Positions 47,375 to 58,393 of a stretch of DNA of 64,000 bases are shown one piece after another. The translations under genes were made by a program, and so were the position numbers. Position 1 is the stretch's first letter, and each line of letters begins with the position of its first letter. The DNA lies in contig CM051459.1 in NCBI GenBank assembly GCA_028095005.1, forward strand, positions 311,366,513-311,430,512, given 5' to 3'. The stretch comes from Rhynchospora pubera. Taxonomy: Eukaryota; Streptophyta; Magnoliopsida; Poales; Cyperaceae. The notes beneath the pieces are model-generated. The model made no database searches, had not been told where the DNA came from, and saw nothing but the letters and a program-made list of their open reading frames with translations.

Positions 47375-47378
<4 letters not shown>
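46998..47378. mobile_element. Foldback MITE inside TA microsatellite, second family
   Basis: Arms AGAGTTTAGCTACGGTGAGT and its complement at the right end. The interior (GACCGATCC-AACCGT, GAAATCTCC, GGTTCTGAACC) is related to copy 1, while the termini differ. TA repeats on both sides. Confidence 0.8.

Positions 47379-47418
<40 letters not shown>
47379..47418. repeat. (TA)n microsatellite
   Basis: Pure TA run between two MITEs. Confidence 0.9.
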
Positions 47419-47422
<4 letters not shown>

Positions 47423-47627
47423 AGCCTTCAATCAAAGCGCTTTGACCGGAGTCTCGGTTAAACCCCGTCAGATCTCAATTTTGAAAATTCAAATGACCGA
47501 TCCAAACCATCAAATATGATGTCCATATTGAAATCTCCTTACATACCAAAATTTTCATTTTTTTGAATTTTTTAAGCATTTTTTTCGAATTTTCAAAAAT
47601 CGTCAATCTAATTTGTTCTGAACATCT
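47419..47627. mobile_element. Truncated MITE (half of family 1)
   Basis: Begins AGAAAGCCTTCAATCAAAGC like 46575 and follows it to GTTCTGAACATC, where it stops abruptly. The right arm is missing and is replaced by the 3' side of the FAR1-like gene. Confidence 0.75.
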
Positions 47628-48809
47628 ATGGACGGCATTTGGGAAGACCACTTTGATGGCAATCCTCATTGCAGCATCTTGATCGGTGATGATCACTTGT
47701 GGTTTCTTACCATACATGGCTTTCATCCACGTTTCGAATAACCAAATAAAACTAGTTGTCTCCTCCGACCTTAACATTGCAATTCCAAAGATAATGGACA
47801 TACGATGGTGATTCACACCAATAAATGGTGCAACGGACATGCTAAATCTGAAAGTAACAAGTTTAGAAAAAAATAATTAGTAAAAATATAATTAGATCAT
47901 GACATAGTCCTCATAAAAATTAAGAACAAAATTGCAACCATACTTATTCTTATTAAATAAAAAATTAACAACAAAATTGCAACCATACTTATTCGTTTGA
48001 AATGTCGTGTCGAAAGTTACAACATCTCCAAATTCTTGAAATGCTCGCCTTGCTCTACCATCGACCCAAAACATATTCTTCAAGCGTCCACTCTCATCTA
48101 TCTCTACATCATAAAAAAATTCTGCATCTTCTTCCTTCTTCTTTTGAAAATACACCAAAGATGACTCCACATCTATACCAACAAGCCTTCGATTTTCAGA
48201 TGCCATCACATTACTCACATCCTTCCTTTTGAACTTAAGAGATCGCTTAGCCCCGTTTCTAACCTTCAAGTATTCATGTATCTTTGCCGTCTCAATATTT
48301 TGTGCATACATGCCCTTGATGGTGTCGACAACTTCAGGAGACATAGATCTATGAGAGTGTAGACTTCGAACCTTAGATGGAGAAATGACAAGCGGATGGT
48401 TATGAACATCATCAAAAACGGTAACTTTCCAAGCTTCATCTAGAAATGCGATTCTCAGGCGTGCCTTGCATCCGGTCCGACTCGATGCTCTATCTTTTTG
48501 GGGCGTCCTTTCATGTGCCCCCTCCTCCCTTGCTTTTCTGGCATCTTTTTCCTTTTTAGAAATGCCTTCTTTTGAGCATGAGAACAAATTCGCTGACACA
48601 TCTCCTAATTTTGAAGATTTGTAATTATTTCTTCTACGAATGCTAAATCCCTTTAGAAGAGCATAAGCATTGTAGAAGTCAAATGCATCATCTGATGTGG
48701 CAAATACTTTTCCAACAAAAGGAGTAAATTCTGGATCTTCATGTGGGTCTATGTCATCACTATCACTGGATGATTTTGTACCTTCATCAACATTGCTTAT
48801 ACTCGACAT
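47628..48809 (-). pseudogene. FAR1/MULE-type protein, truncated (2 exons remain)
   Basis: Exon 1 48809-47989, donor AA/GTATGG; exon 2 from 47847 after a TTTCAG acceptor. FAR1 DNA-binding domain at about residues 29-142 with the zinc ligands C78, C114, H136 and H138. A linker follows, then the start of a MULE-type transposase domain: FDTT with D267 and, across the intron, VAPFIGVNHHR and IITDQDAA, the first two of the three catalytic acidic residues. The frame then runs into MITE sequence after NAVHR, so the third acidic residue, the rest of the transposase fold and the SWIM finger are missing. FAR1 relatives are domesticated transposases, some being light-signalling transcription factors. This one is a broken family member. 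Confidence 0.8.
47918..47994. repeat. 45-bp tandem duplication at the FAR1-like intron donor
   Basis: ACAAAATTGCAACCATACTT with ATTC following occurs at about 47925 and again 45 bp on. It duplicates the 5' splice site, leaving two possible donors. Confidence 0.7.
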
Positions 48810-49558
48810 GATTGCTTAGCTTCCTACAAAATTTAACAGCCAAATTGATATTTTTGCAATACAGAAGAACCACAGCAAATGGGAGTGCGAAAATTTTTTT
48901 TGCGAGATTGAAAATAAGAATTAATTTCAATCAGAGAGCCAAGTTCAATTTAGAAATAAGCATTACTTGTTAAGTATTCCAGTTAAATTATAATTATTAG
49001 AAATATATGAGGCGTGGTAACAAAAAAAATTTCCTATCACATAAATAGCTTGTACCAGTCCGAGGGCAGTAAGTTAAAGTTCAAGGAAACTATTAAAATA
49101 CCAAAATCAGATAGTTTGTTGCTTGGAATCTTTCGATGGTTAATCAGGATGACCAACATTCGTGTAAAAAAAAAAGCAAAAATAAGCAACGTACAATCAC
49201 GGAGAGATGGAGAAGTGTGCTCGATGAGTGCGAATGAGTTGATGGAGCCGATGGAGTGCGGATTGATGGAGAAATTTAGATTCGTCGTTCTTCTAGGGTT
49301 TCCCTCGAAAGGATCGAGTAGATGAAATAATTTCGCTCTTCGCGCACGAGGAGCGATATTTGATTGAATCTGGTCGCTACTTGGACGGAACATTAACGGG
49401 AGAATGAGGTTTAACAGAGCAAATAACTCAGCGTTCTATTCCAGCGCCTCAATCTAAACCTCATATCAAAATCGCTGACACGAATCTTAAAGGGATCTAA
49501 CGGACATAAACTTGATGGCACAGAGGGGGCTGTGCCATCAATGGCACGTTAGTCATTC
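48810..49558. other. 5' flank of the FAR1-like gene
   Basis: Region 49190-49500 is less AT-rich, and contains AGGGTTTCC at about 49297 and small ORFs on both strands without motifs. Ends in a short inverted GATGGCACAG/CTGTGCCATC at 49513-49540, next to a TA microsatellite. Confidence 0.4.
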
Positions 49559-49560
49559 TC

Positions 49561-49612
<52 letters not shown>
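49559..49612. repeat. (TA)n microsatellite
   Basis: About 54 bases of TA repeats with one interruption. Confidence 0.9.
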
Positions 49613-49616
<4 letters not shown>

Positions 49617-50622
49617 CCAAAAGCGTCCCAATTAGGGAAGCCAAGCTTCTCTGGTTATATATATTAAACAAAATATATATTAAACAAAATGGGGCTGCTT
49701 CAGGCTTATCTATCAAACGCTATATATCAAATAATGTTGACTTTCTAAATAATTATTTTTAATTAGTGAATACAGTTATGAGGAAAAATTATTAGTGAAA
49801 ACCTTTGAATAAGTATAACATCCTTTATCTTTATGAAGTGGATACTTTCTTTTGTTCGTTCTTTCAAAATATGATGTCTTGAAACAATTGCATTCTAAAT
49901 TAATAAAATAATCTGATATGAACTAGCTATATATGATGTTGCATCAGCGGGGAATTTCGCATACAAGAAAATAGTGACTAACTGTGACAAAAACAATTTT
50001 ATTATGACCATAGTATATAAAAAACAATTTATTACACCTTTTATTCTGATAACGAAGAGGAAAATATTTCAGCTTTTATTGCTTTTAACATGTGGTTATA
50101 CAATTTTTCCATAGTATCATAAGGCATTGAAATCTGTCACATATATGAATTAATTCCTTCATAAGAAGAAAAGGCCAATGAAATTACTAAAGCGCAAAGT
50201 TGTAAAAAGAAGAAAAAAAAAATCGAGCACCATATAATCTACTTTGCAAAGTTTGTGCGATTTGTTTGTAAAATATAAGGGAAGCTAGGGCTATATCTAG
50301 CTTTATTTTTATATCGAATACGTTACCTTTCTCAAAAAAATATACATATAACAATAAAAAAAAGCAACAGAAGTCAAAATTAATTTTTAGTAGCCAAGTC
50401 TTGGGGATACGTATCGGGACGTTTCCCTTGCAATAAATACGCTGCATTTGAAATCGCCAACATTTTCTTCCAATAATTATTAATAGTTACGTACATATTA
50501 CAGCCTTTAATTTAATATACATAAAGAGAGCCAGTGAACCCCAAAAATATAGTAAACCAAAGCTCTGTCCATAAAGTGTGTGTTTGTGAGTGCGCGTGCG
50601 CGCTTGAGAGAAAGAGAAACTA
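49613..50622. other. Intergenic and upstream region of the small MGNC gene
   Basis: AT-rich with nothing coding that I can support. The last 100 bases contain AATATACATAAAGAG at about 50514, a TATA-like site, and a GTGCGCGTGCGCGC leader at about 50590. Confidence 0.4.
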
Positions 50623-50904
50623 ATGGGAAATTGCATGGAAATGTTTGGATCAGAGGAAGAACAACAGAGAAGAGATGGAGATTGTATGGATTCAGAGGAG
50701 AGATGTTTAAGAGTGAAGTTGCTTGTTACAAAAAAAGAACTAGACGTTCTTGTAATGGAGCTAAAGAAAGGAGAGAAGGGAATAGATGATATATTAGTGG
50801 AGATGGGAGAAAAGAGAGATAAGAGAAAGAAGGCTAAACTTCAAATTGGATGGAAACCCAAATTGGAAAAAATTGAAGAAAGTCACGAGGTTTTAGAGTT
50901 TTGA
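50623..50904 (+). CDS. Small MGNC-type protein, PADRE/DUF4228-like (tentative)
   Basis: Single exon, 93 aa. It begins MGNCMEMFG: Gly2 with an adjacent Cys4 is a plausible N-myristoylation/palmitoylation signal, which would put it at membranes. The middle reads RVKLLVTKKELDVLVMELKK, then GIDDILVEMG, and the end has GWKPKLEKIEESHE. The order of a VK-V-VTKKEL strand-helix and a final W-P-LE-I-E block is like short plant proteins related to the PADRE (DUF4228) group, which respond to pathogens and stress. Highly charged (Lys/Glu), no membrane span. The start is the only in-frame Met preceded by a leader; no intron is needed. Function unknown. Confidence 0.65.
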   Translation: MGNCMEMFGSEEEQQRRDGDCMDSEERCLRVKLLVTKKELDVLVMELKKGEKGIDDILVEMGEKRDKRKKAKLQIGWKPKLEKIEESHEVLEF

Positions 50905-51591
50905 ACTTTTGGTTTTGTTGATTGAGATGGTTCAGATCGTAATGGAGCTTTGATTTGATTTTGGGTTTGTTGTATTTCTTTCTATTGTTTTTGGCTTAAA
51001 GATATGTTGTAATTTAGCTTAATGTGATTATGTACTCTGTTTTGTATTTGTAGACTGTAGATAAATTAGTGTAATATGATTTGAATGTTTAAACTTCTAA
51101 GTACATTTTGGTTGCTTTCATACTCTTTTTAGCTTATTCTTATTATTGTATCCTTATCCTTTCTCTTCCATCTACTTATTTTTGTTTGTAAACTTTGATT
51201 TCTTTTTAATATCATTATAGTTTGTCGACATTCACCATCTGAACTTAAAAAACTAACAAAAATGATTATAAACAAATGTAATAGTAAACAATTAAAGCCT
51301 CATGACAATAAAAAATCTCCTGACTTTGTAGATAATTTTCCTCTTATGGATTGTCAACATAAGAATCAGTGCATCTGAAATAATATTATGATTTTGGTTT
51401 ATTGCTGTCAAGTTAAAAATCGATAATAAGAATAAAAAATTCGGGCTTTTCAAATATTGATGATTCCATTTGAAGCAAAATTTCTTTCTTTGCATATTTC
51501 CTCGTTGTTATGTATATGTTTCATTGTTCTACCTCTTTCATCTCTATTTATGGAGGGCTAGTATTAGTGTAACTGTTTAAGGTACATCTTG
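50905..51591. other. 3' flank of the small MGNC gene
   Basis: T-rich 3' UTR-like sequence follows (GTTTTGTTGATTG, TTTTGGGTTTGTTG), with TTTGTATTTGTAGA near 51042. No gene beyond. Confidence 0.4.
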
Positions 51592-51599
51592 CTTATATG

Positions 51600-51757
51600 C
51601 AGTGGCGGATCTAGAAAAAATATTTAGGTGGGTTTAACAACCTCTGTTTAAGTCTTCAGCCCCACTTTTGAGTGCTCCAATGACAGAAAAAATTAGCTGA
51701 GGCTAAAGAGGGGCTCCAAGGGCTCGACGGCGTGCCCCGGTGGTAGATCCGCCCCTG
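51600..51757. mobile_element. hAT-type MITE, 158 bp
   Basis: Inverted ends CAGTGGCGGATCTAG and TAGATCCGCCCCTG with a perfect 8-bp duplication CTTATATG at 51592-51599 and 51758-51765. CAGKGGCGGAT termini are typical of plant hAT elements. Confidence 0.9.
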
Positions 51758-51765
51758 CTTATATG

Positions 51766-52916
51766 TATTTTTAAATCAATAATATATTACCGTTTCTATT
51801 TTTGGCTGATGAATTCATGACGTGTTTGCCGATATGGATCGTCACACAGTGATTACCGCAGACAATCGGATGCCGACGATATCTCGGAGAACCTTTTCCA
51901 AGTAAACGCATTCATCCTTCTGTTTAATTTGTTTTTAAACTAAGGGTGCTTAAATTAATTTGTTTTTAGAAACATTGAAAGTGGCTGTCAAAGGAAAAGT
52001 AATATCAATACCCAGCTCAGCTATATGCCCCCCCAAAAAAAAAGTTCCCTTACAAAACCATTGTTTAAAATTTTTAGGATTTCAAGTTCCATAATTAAAA
52101 CGTGACTTATGAGTTATGACTGAATTAGTTAATGGATGAGTAATAATGAGGGTTTTTGTTTATATATTTATTCATTTTGAAAGGGGTACAGCAAAATTTC
52201 TAATTCATTTTATATTTGTCTTCCTTCTTTGTTATTCAAAAGAAGTTTACAGTAACATAAATAAAACAAATAAATATATCCATAACATTGAGGGCACAAA
52301 AAATTGAAAAGTTGCCAAGTTGGTCTCTTTTATTTTTCGCCTATAGTTTTTCAGTTTGGCATGGACACATTTTACATAGCACATTATGGACCAAATTCTC
52401 TTCTATTGTTTATCATAGTCGTCCGATTTAATCTCGACAGTTAAAATTTACAAACGGTACGAATCCGATATTGATCACGGGACATCTAATGATGAGACGA
52501 CAGTAATGTAGAACTGTTCTCTGCAGTTACGCCAGAGGATATCGATTCAGCGCATTATACATTTATACGTGTATTCAGGCCCAATAGATGGCATTGCTAC
52601 TGAAACGTATTGTGCTGATGTGTCGAAGTTTTGTAACACTAGATATGTTATGTTCATGCATTGTAGTTTTTGGTACAACATAATTAATACAACTAAATTC
52701 TAAATATAAAATGAAACGGTATGAAATAGGACCGAACAATTATTATTTTTCTTTTTCCTTTTTACAATTACACAATTCTATTTAAAAATCGACACAACAA
52801 TTGGCTTTTTGAAATTTTTTTCCTCAATTTAATTTATCTTCTATTATGAAAACAAATTGTACAAAAAATTATTTTCCTATTTCCTTATAATTTAATTCTG
52901 AAATCTATACTTGTGT

Positions 52917-52965
<49 letters not shown>

Positions 52966-53364
52966 TTGCTAAAGGATTTTCAAACGCTTGCATGGCAGCT
53001 ATATTTAGACGTGTGATGCGCATAAATTCATTCTTTGGACACGATATAATTAAAACGGCATTTCTAAAATTTAAATTTTCTATACATGTCATTAACATAT
53101 GGGATGTGGCATATTTGATAAACATGCGCCGACATGGCAAGTTTAAAGCGCCGCTATTGGGACGTTTGGTACTAACTACTAACTACTAAGGCAGGTCCCA
53201 AACGGCTAAACGGGGAGGACAAGCGTGCGCCTTTAGTCCATTTTTAAGAAACCTTGTGGGGCCCATTTTCTGACCACATAACTAACCTCAAAAAAGGCAT
53301 TTGCAACGAAATTAAACCACTTTGGCATAAAAGAGCTTAAAAAAGTAGGGCTGTCAATTGGTAC
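51766..53364. other. Intergenic
   Basis: No gene. A (TA)n microsatellite of about 38 bases lies at 52922-52960. Short ORFs at 52892-53189 only read through it. Confidence 0.45.
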
Positions 53365-53369
53365 GGTAC

Positions 53370-56300
53370 TGTCACACCCCGACACCTAGGGCTTGACAAT
53401 CCCCGCCGCGAATACACAATCTCTGTGCACCCGCAAGGCATCTCCTTACTAGTTACGAGGGTTAAGTTCCAGCTTACCATGATCTACCACGTTGTCTCCT
53501 ATGACTCATTGAGTCATCATGGCAAGATAAATTTTGGCTTAACTTTACTTGACTTGATCGAGCCCGTCTCTGCAACCTGGAACCCACATCCATTGTGGAA
53601 AACATGCAAAAGCACGGAATGAGAAATAAATTCTCAGTGCGGGTTTTAGTTCCAGTACGTGGATTTAAGCTAAAATCCAAGTTCCAGAAGAAATACCCAT
53701 AAATAAATAATTTATTTATTGAACAAGACAAAACATTTTCTGCATTTAATATAAAACTAGGCATGCATGTGTCAACTTAAATGATATCAATTGCAATTCT
53801 TCGTTTAAATCATGATATCCAGCATATGACCGTAATTGAAATCGGACGAAATCACAAAATCTGACTATGACAAAAGTCATATACATGTCGGGCTGAACAC
53901 GTGGCACGAATCCCGTCGCAGACAATACATGTCTGTATATGATAGGAAACTGAGCGTGTCAGGGGTCCGAGCATGGCAGAATTGAGCATATCATAAATCT
54001 GAACAAATCACAAATCTTCCCCTAACCCGAGGGCAGGACAAAAGGGGATTCCAAATCCACATGTCATTAACATAATTTCATAATCATAATCATTTTCACT
54101 CAGGACTCCTAACCCAACCGGTTGGGCAGGCAAAAGGAGACCTCTCCCTAACCCGAGGGCAGGCAAAAGAGACTCATCTCTAACCCTGGGCAGGCAAAAG
54201 GGAGTTCCAAATCCGCATAGCGCTACCGAACTGGCCGAAGCCGGGGGCCAACCGACTCCGGAGAGTGATACAAACATATCAAATCACACATATCAAGCAC
54301 ATCATATCATATCTCATTTATTCATTCACATCATTTCATTCTTTTCAGTCAGATCATTCATAAGACAGATTTATCCATAGCAACGGCATTTCCAAATATC
54401 TGACTGTTACTTATCAAATTTCTCAAAACGGAGAACATGCATCTCAAAATGCAGTTTTATCAATAATTGGGCACTATCATTTAAAAATGCTTGAATACGG
54501 TCATGCAGGCAAACGAATTTCCAATATGCATATGAATAAAACATATATTATTAATTACTTAAACTTTAACAAAAATCCAACGTAATTCCGCACCTGGATA
54601 GTAGAAAGCTTAAACGTAGTTTTTCGATATCTCAGGATGATTCGGATGCTTGACGGCCATCATACTTGCATTCTCTCCCTTAACGATTTGCTAGGCTTGC
54701 TAGTCACGTCTCAAGTGATTCTAGTTCGCTTTCCTAATAAAACGAGTGACTTTCTTACTAACCGTTAAATACTTGAAGTAACCTAAATAACCTAATTATT
54801 GGCGGTTCTTGGGTTACCATACTGACGGCCTAAGTTAACCAGACTGGTTGAGATTTGGATAGTTAGATTCAGATTATTTATTTAGAGGATTCTGTTTTAA
54901 AATATATTATTAAGTATTTTATCTTATTATTAGTAATTGGTTTTGACTTTCCAGTCATTAAGAGTTTATATTTATTTTTATTATATAAATTATGAATTAT
55001 ATTTTAGATTGAAAATATTCACTTATTTATTATATAGTATTTTTCCAACTTTTATTTGATTTATTTCATTAATACTTAATTAATTAGTTTGCATTGCTTA
55101 ATATTTATTAAATTATTTAACTATTTATTATATCGAAAATTTAAATCAGAAAATTATAAACTTAGATCAAGAGAATAATTGAAAATAGAAAATTAAAATC
55201 TAAATTATTTGATTGGTTTGTTTGGGATCAGAAAGTCGGTGATTTGATTGTCATTGTATCTGTTCTTGACTCACTCGAACTATTCTCATCATCTCCCGAA
55301 AAATAAAATCGAATCCCACTTAATTAAAGGAATACCCAGTTATTGCTAACGGCCTTTCCTATAATTAATTACTAAGCATACTAGTTAATTAACTTAATCT
55401 TGGATTAAGTTTAAGATTAAATTTAAGTCCAATTTCAGTACTGGGCCGTTATTAATAGCCCAAAAATCAATTTCTGTATTGGGCCAAACGAATTTTCTTT
55501 TATTTCAGCCGAAGCCCAAAAAGAATCAGCCCATTAAGGCCCATAATCTAACATGGCTAAGTCAGGTCAACCTGACCCAGTTGACCTGAGCCAAGCCTAA
55601 CGGGTCCGACTTGGATCCGACAGGAGGGGTCTGGATCCGACCCGCAAGGACTGCAATATTTATCCAAAGGTCCCTAAATTTATTTTATTTACAACCAAGT
55701 CCTTTTTCCTCACAATTTAGTCCCTGAAACACGTCACAGCGTACCAGTATGGTACCAGTGGTACATCGAGTGTACCAGAGACTGATACCAAGCCTCAAAT
55801 CCCATCGTAAAGCCTCACAAAGGTCTCCATCAATGCCCAACCACGAGAACAACATCAAACTCAAACAGTTTGGCTTAAACAACATTAACAAATCTATAAA
55901 CCGTAACAGATGGGGTTTCCAAGCATTCAAAGTCCACAAATTAGGGTTATCATGCTACCAATTCCACTATTCAAGGTTAACACAGTATCATCAAATCAAC
56001 ACACAATACCAACTTAAGTTAGGCTCAAACCCTAATCGAGTAATCAGTCAAGCCCGTTATCAACCCACGACCTAAACTCATTTATAGCACAAAAGGGTTC
56101 AAATATACCTTGGATCTTCAACGATTAGCTCCCTCTCCTCTTTTATTTTCCTCCTTATTTATTTATTTTTTTTCTGGAATTTTTCTTAGCCGATAGAGAA
56201 ACAGAAATTAAACCAACCTCGAGGTATTTATAGGCAGCCATGGTAAGGAGAAGAGAAGAGAGGGGCCAACGGTGAGGATCTCAAGCTCGAATCCTACAGT

Positions 56301-56876
56301 TTGAGTCAATACTTCGATACTTATCCATCTCTCTCGCGGATAAGAGCAAGAGGGCAGCCAATAGGAGGTGATCGACTGTGGCATGGTGGGATTGGTTAGC
56401 CACAGTCCATCCGCCACAAAAATCTCGAGAGGAATTTCTCGTCGAAGAAGGCGAGAGATGAGAAAGGATCGGACGGAGCGAACAAAGAGAAGGGAAAAGG
56501 AGAGAGAAAGGAGATGGTGCCAGCGATTTTGGGATTTTTATTAAAAATTGATCTTTGGGATTTTCTGTGGCAGGAACTTTGTAGCTAAGGATGCTGCAAC
56601 TCATATAAACAATTTAATTGATTTTTCTTATTAGATTAAATTCTGATTTGAGCTTAATTAATCTAGTAATTTGAGCTTTGATTTTGCTAGAATCATTTAA
56701 GTCATTTTTAGATACTACACAATTTAAAAGATTTCGATTTCGAGTGAGCTTTACTGTTACAATTTAATTAATCGTTTGAGATTATTAGTTTTAAAATTTT
56801 GTTTATCTTAATATTATTTTTGAAATTAACCTAATTGTTATAATTAAACTGGATCTGGTATTTCTACTATGTTACA
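53370..56876 (-). mobile_element. 3' LTR of LTR retrotransposon C
   Basis: Starts TGTCACACCCCGAC, ends TATGTTACA, 3507 bp. GGTAC (53365-53369) is the candidate left target duplication; its partner would be outside the window. It shares AACCTGGAACCCACA, GTGGAAAACA and AGCACGGAATGAGA with families A and B at the same relative position, so it is a diverged relative. Minus orientation is inferred from the polypurine tract that follows. Contains an array of GC hairpin modules at 54017-54215. Confidence 0.75.
54017..54215. repeat. Array of four hairpin modules in LTR C
   Basis: Each unit has a core AACCCGAGGGCAGGCAAAA flanked by complementary arms: CCCC/GGGG (54018), CTCCT/AGGAG (54105), TCTC/GAGA (54145) and a weaker CTCT/GGAG (54178). 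The core of unit 2 is expanded to the palindrome CCCAACCGGTTGGG. Confidence 0.6.
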
Positions 56877-57189
56877 TTCCACCCCCCTTAAAAAGAAATT
56901 TCGTCCTCGAAATTTCAAAGGAGTTAAGTTTAATATATATTTGAGATTAGTTTCGTCATGTTTTAACTTAATTTAGTATTGTTCCATCATATTCTCTTTA
57001 TTATTTTGGTTCTGCTCAGTAATTGTTTTTACCTCTTGGTTGTTGGTACACATATATTAAAGTATGACTTTAACTTTCTTGATGGTCAGTCAAGGAAGCA
57101 AAGTAATACTTAATATATAAAAGATTAATATCGATATTGGTGACCAGCCAATATAGATTTCAATCTTCGTACACAAATATCTTAGTGTC
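56877..57189 (-). mobile_element. Interior of element C, interrupted by element B
   Basis: Polypurine tract AAGGGGGGTGGAA (minus, 56877-56889) beside the LTR, then AAATTTCGTCCTCGAAATTT, the counterpart of the AAATTTCGACCTCGAAATTT in A and B. Two long hairpins with complementary loops lie at 57052-57118 and 57121-57167. Element B begins at 57190; the rest of C is beyond the window. Confidence 0.7.
57052..57167 (-). other. Paired hairpins with complementary TGGTCA/TGACCA loops
   Basis: Hairpin 1: ATATATTAAAGTAT (57052-57065) pairs with ATACTTAATATAT (57106-57118), with ACTTT/AAAGT and CTTG/CAAG inside, loop ATGGTCAGT. Hairpin 2: AAGATT/AATCTT outside and ATATTGG/CCAATAT inside, loop TGACCAG. 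Loop 1 TGGTCA is the exact complement of loop 2 TGACCA. Confidence 0.6.
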
Positions 57190-58356
57190 TGTGACACCCC
57201 GTCGAATACTGTAACTGGACAGTACACGATGGAGTGCCCGCCGCGGATGCCTACTGCACCCGCAAGGCTTACTAATACTTAATTTACCAATTAATATTGA
57301 TTCTACTCAAATAATATACCGATCAATTAGAATTTTATAATTTATTTACTTAAATATAAAGTAAATACTATAAAGGTCTGGTATATTTGGATTACTAACC
57401 ACAATATCCAATGGTATGCTACTCGTCTTGCAGTCCCGCACTTGATCTGAAACCTGGAACCCACAACCAATAGTGGAAAACAATGCAAAAAGCACGGAAT
57501 GAGATAAATAAAATTTATCTCAGTACGGTATTCAGTTCCAGCCACTTGAGTTTTGATTATCATGTGTTGGAACTAAATACAAGACTGAGTCAAATCAATT
57601 CCAAATCAAATTTCATTTCTTTTTATTTCAAATAACATTAAAACTAGACTTTCAATCAAGCAATGCAATTAGACAAATAAATTCAATACTATTAGAAATC
57701 AATTTCTTTTCTTTGAATTCAAAATATGACAATCATCATTTCAATTACCTGAACAAATAATTAATAACTTGTTTCCAATAGAAATAGCAAGGTCAAATCA
57801 ATTCAATCAATGCAATATGAAATGTGAGCTCGGCATCAATTCCATAACAATTCAAATATCAATGTATAGCAAAAGCCGACTCATTTGGTTGGACAATTAT
57901 CTAATATGCAAGTCTGGTTTATCACAAGTCAATCATTTCAGTCATTTCCTTCAGATACCGCGAACCACCCTATAGATGGATGCCAACGGCCAATTCAATT
58001 CATACATAATTCAATCAATTAAATCATCAAAATGTACAAGCAAGCTGGGAACACTCACACTCCGGTCCATTCCAGACTAGACCTACTGAGTCCCGGTACA
58101 TAAGCGCTTATTACACGGTGCTTGGTAGGATGGGTCATGACTCCACCTCCAAACATTACGAGTGTCTATCTCAACCACACAAGTTGTACTTACCTCAATC
58201 AAATCACATTTCAATCGGATACCATTCAATATGCCATTTTCCAACATTTCAATCGGATACCATTCAATATGCCACTTTCCAATCATGCATCAATATACAA
58301 TTTCACAAAATGATCTCATGAACAAAATTCCAATTATGAATTCATAATGCATAATG

Positions 58357-58393
<37 letters not shown>

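Noticed and set aside
56281..56604. 107-codon minus ORF in LTR C
   Set aside because: Occupies the same LTR region as the family A/B LTR ORF without protein similarity; incidental.
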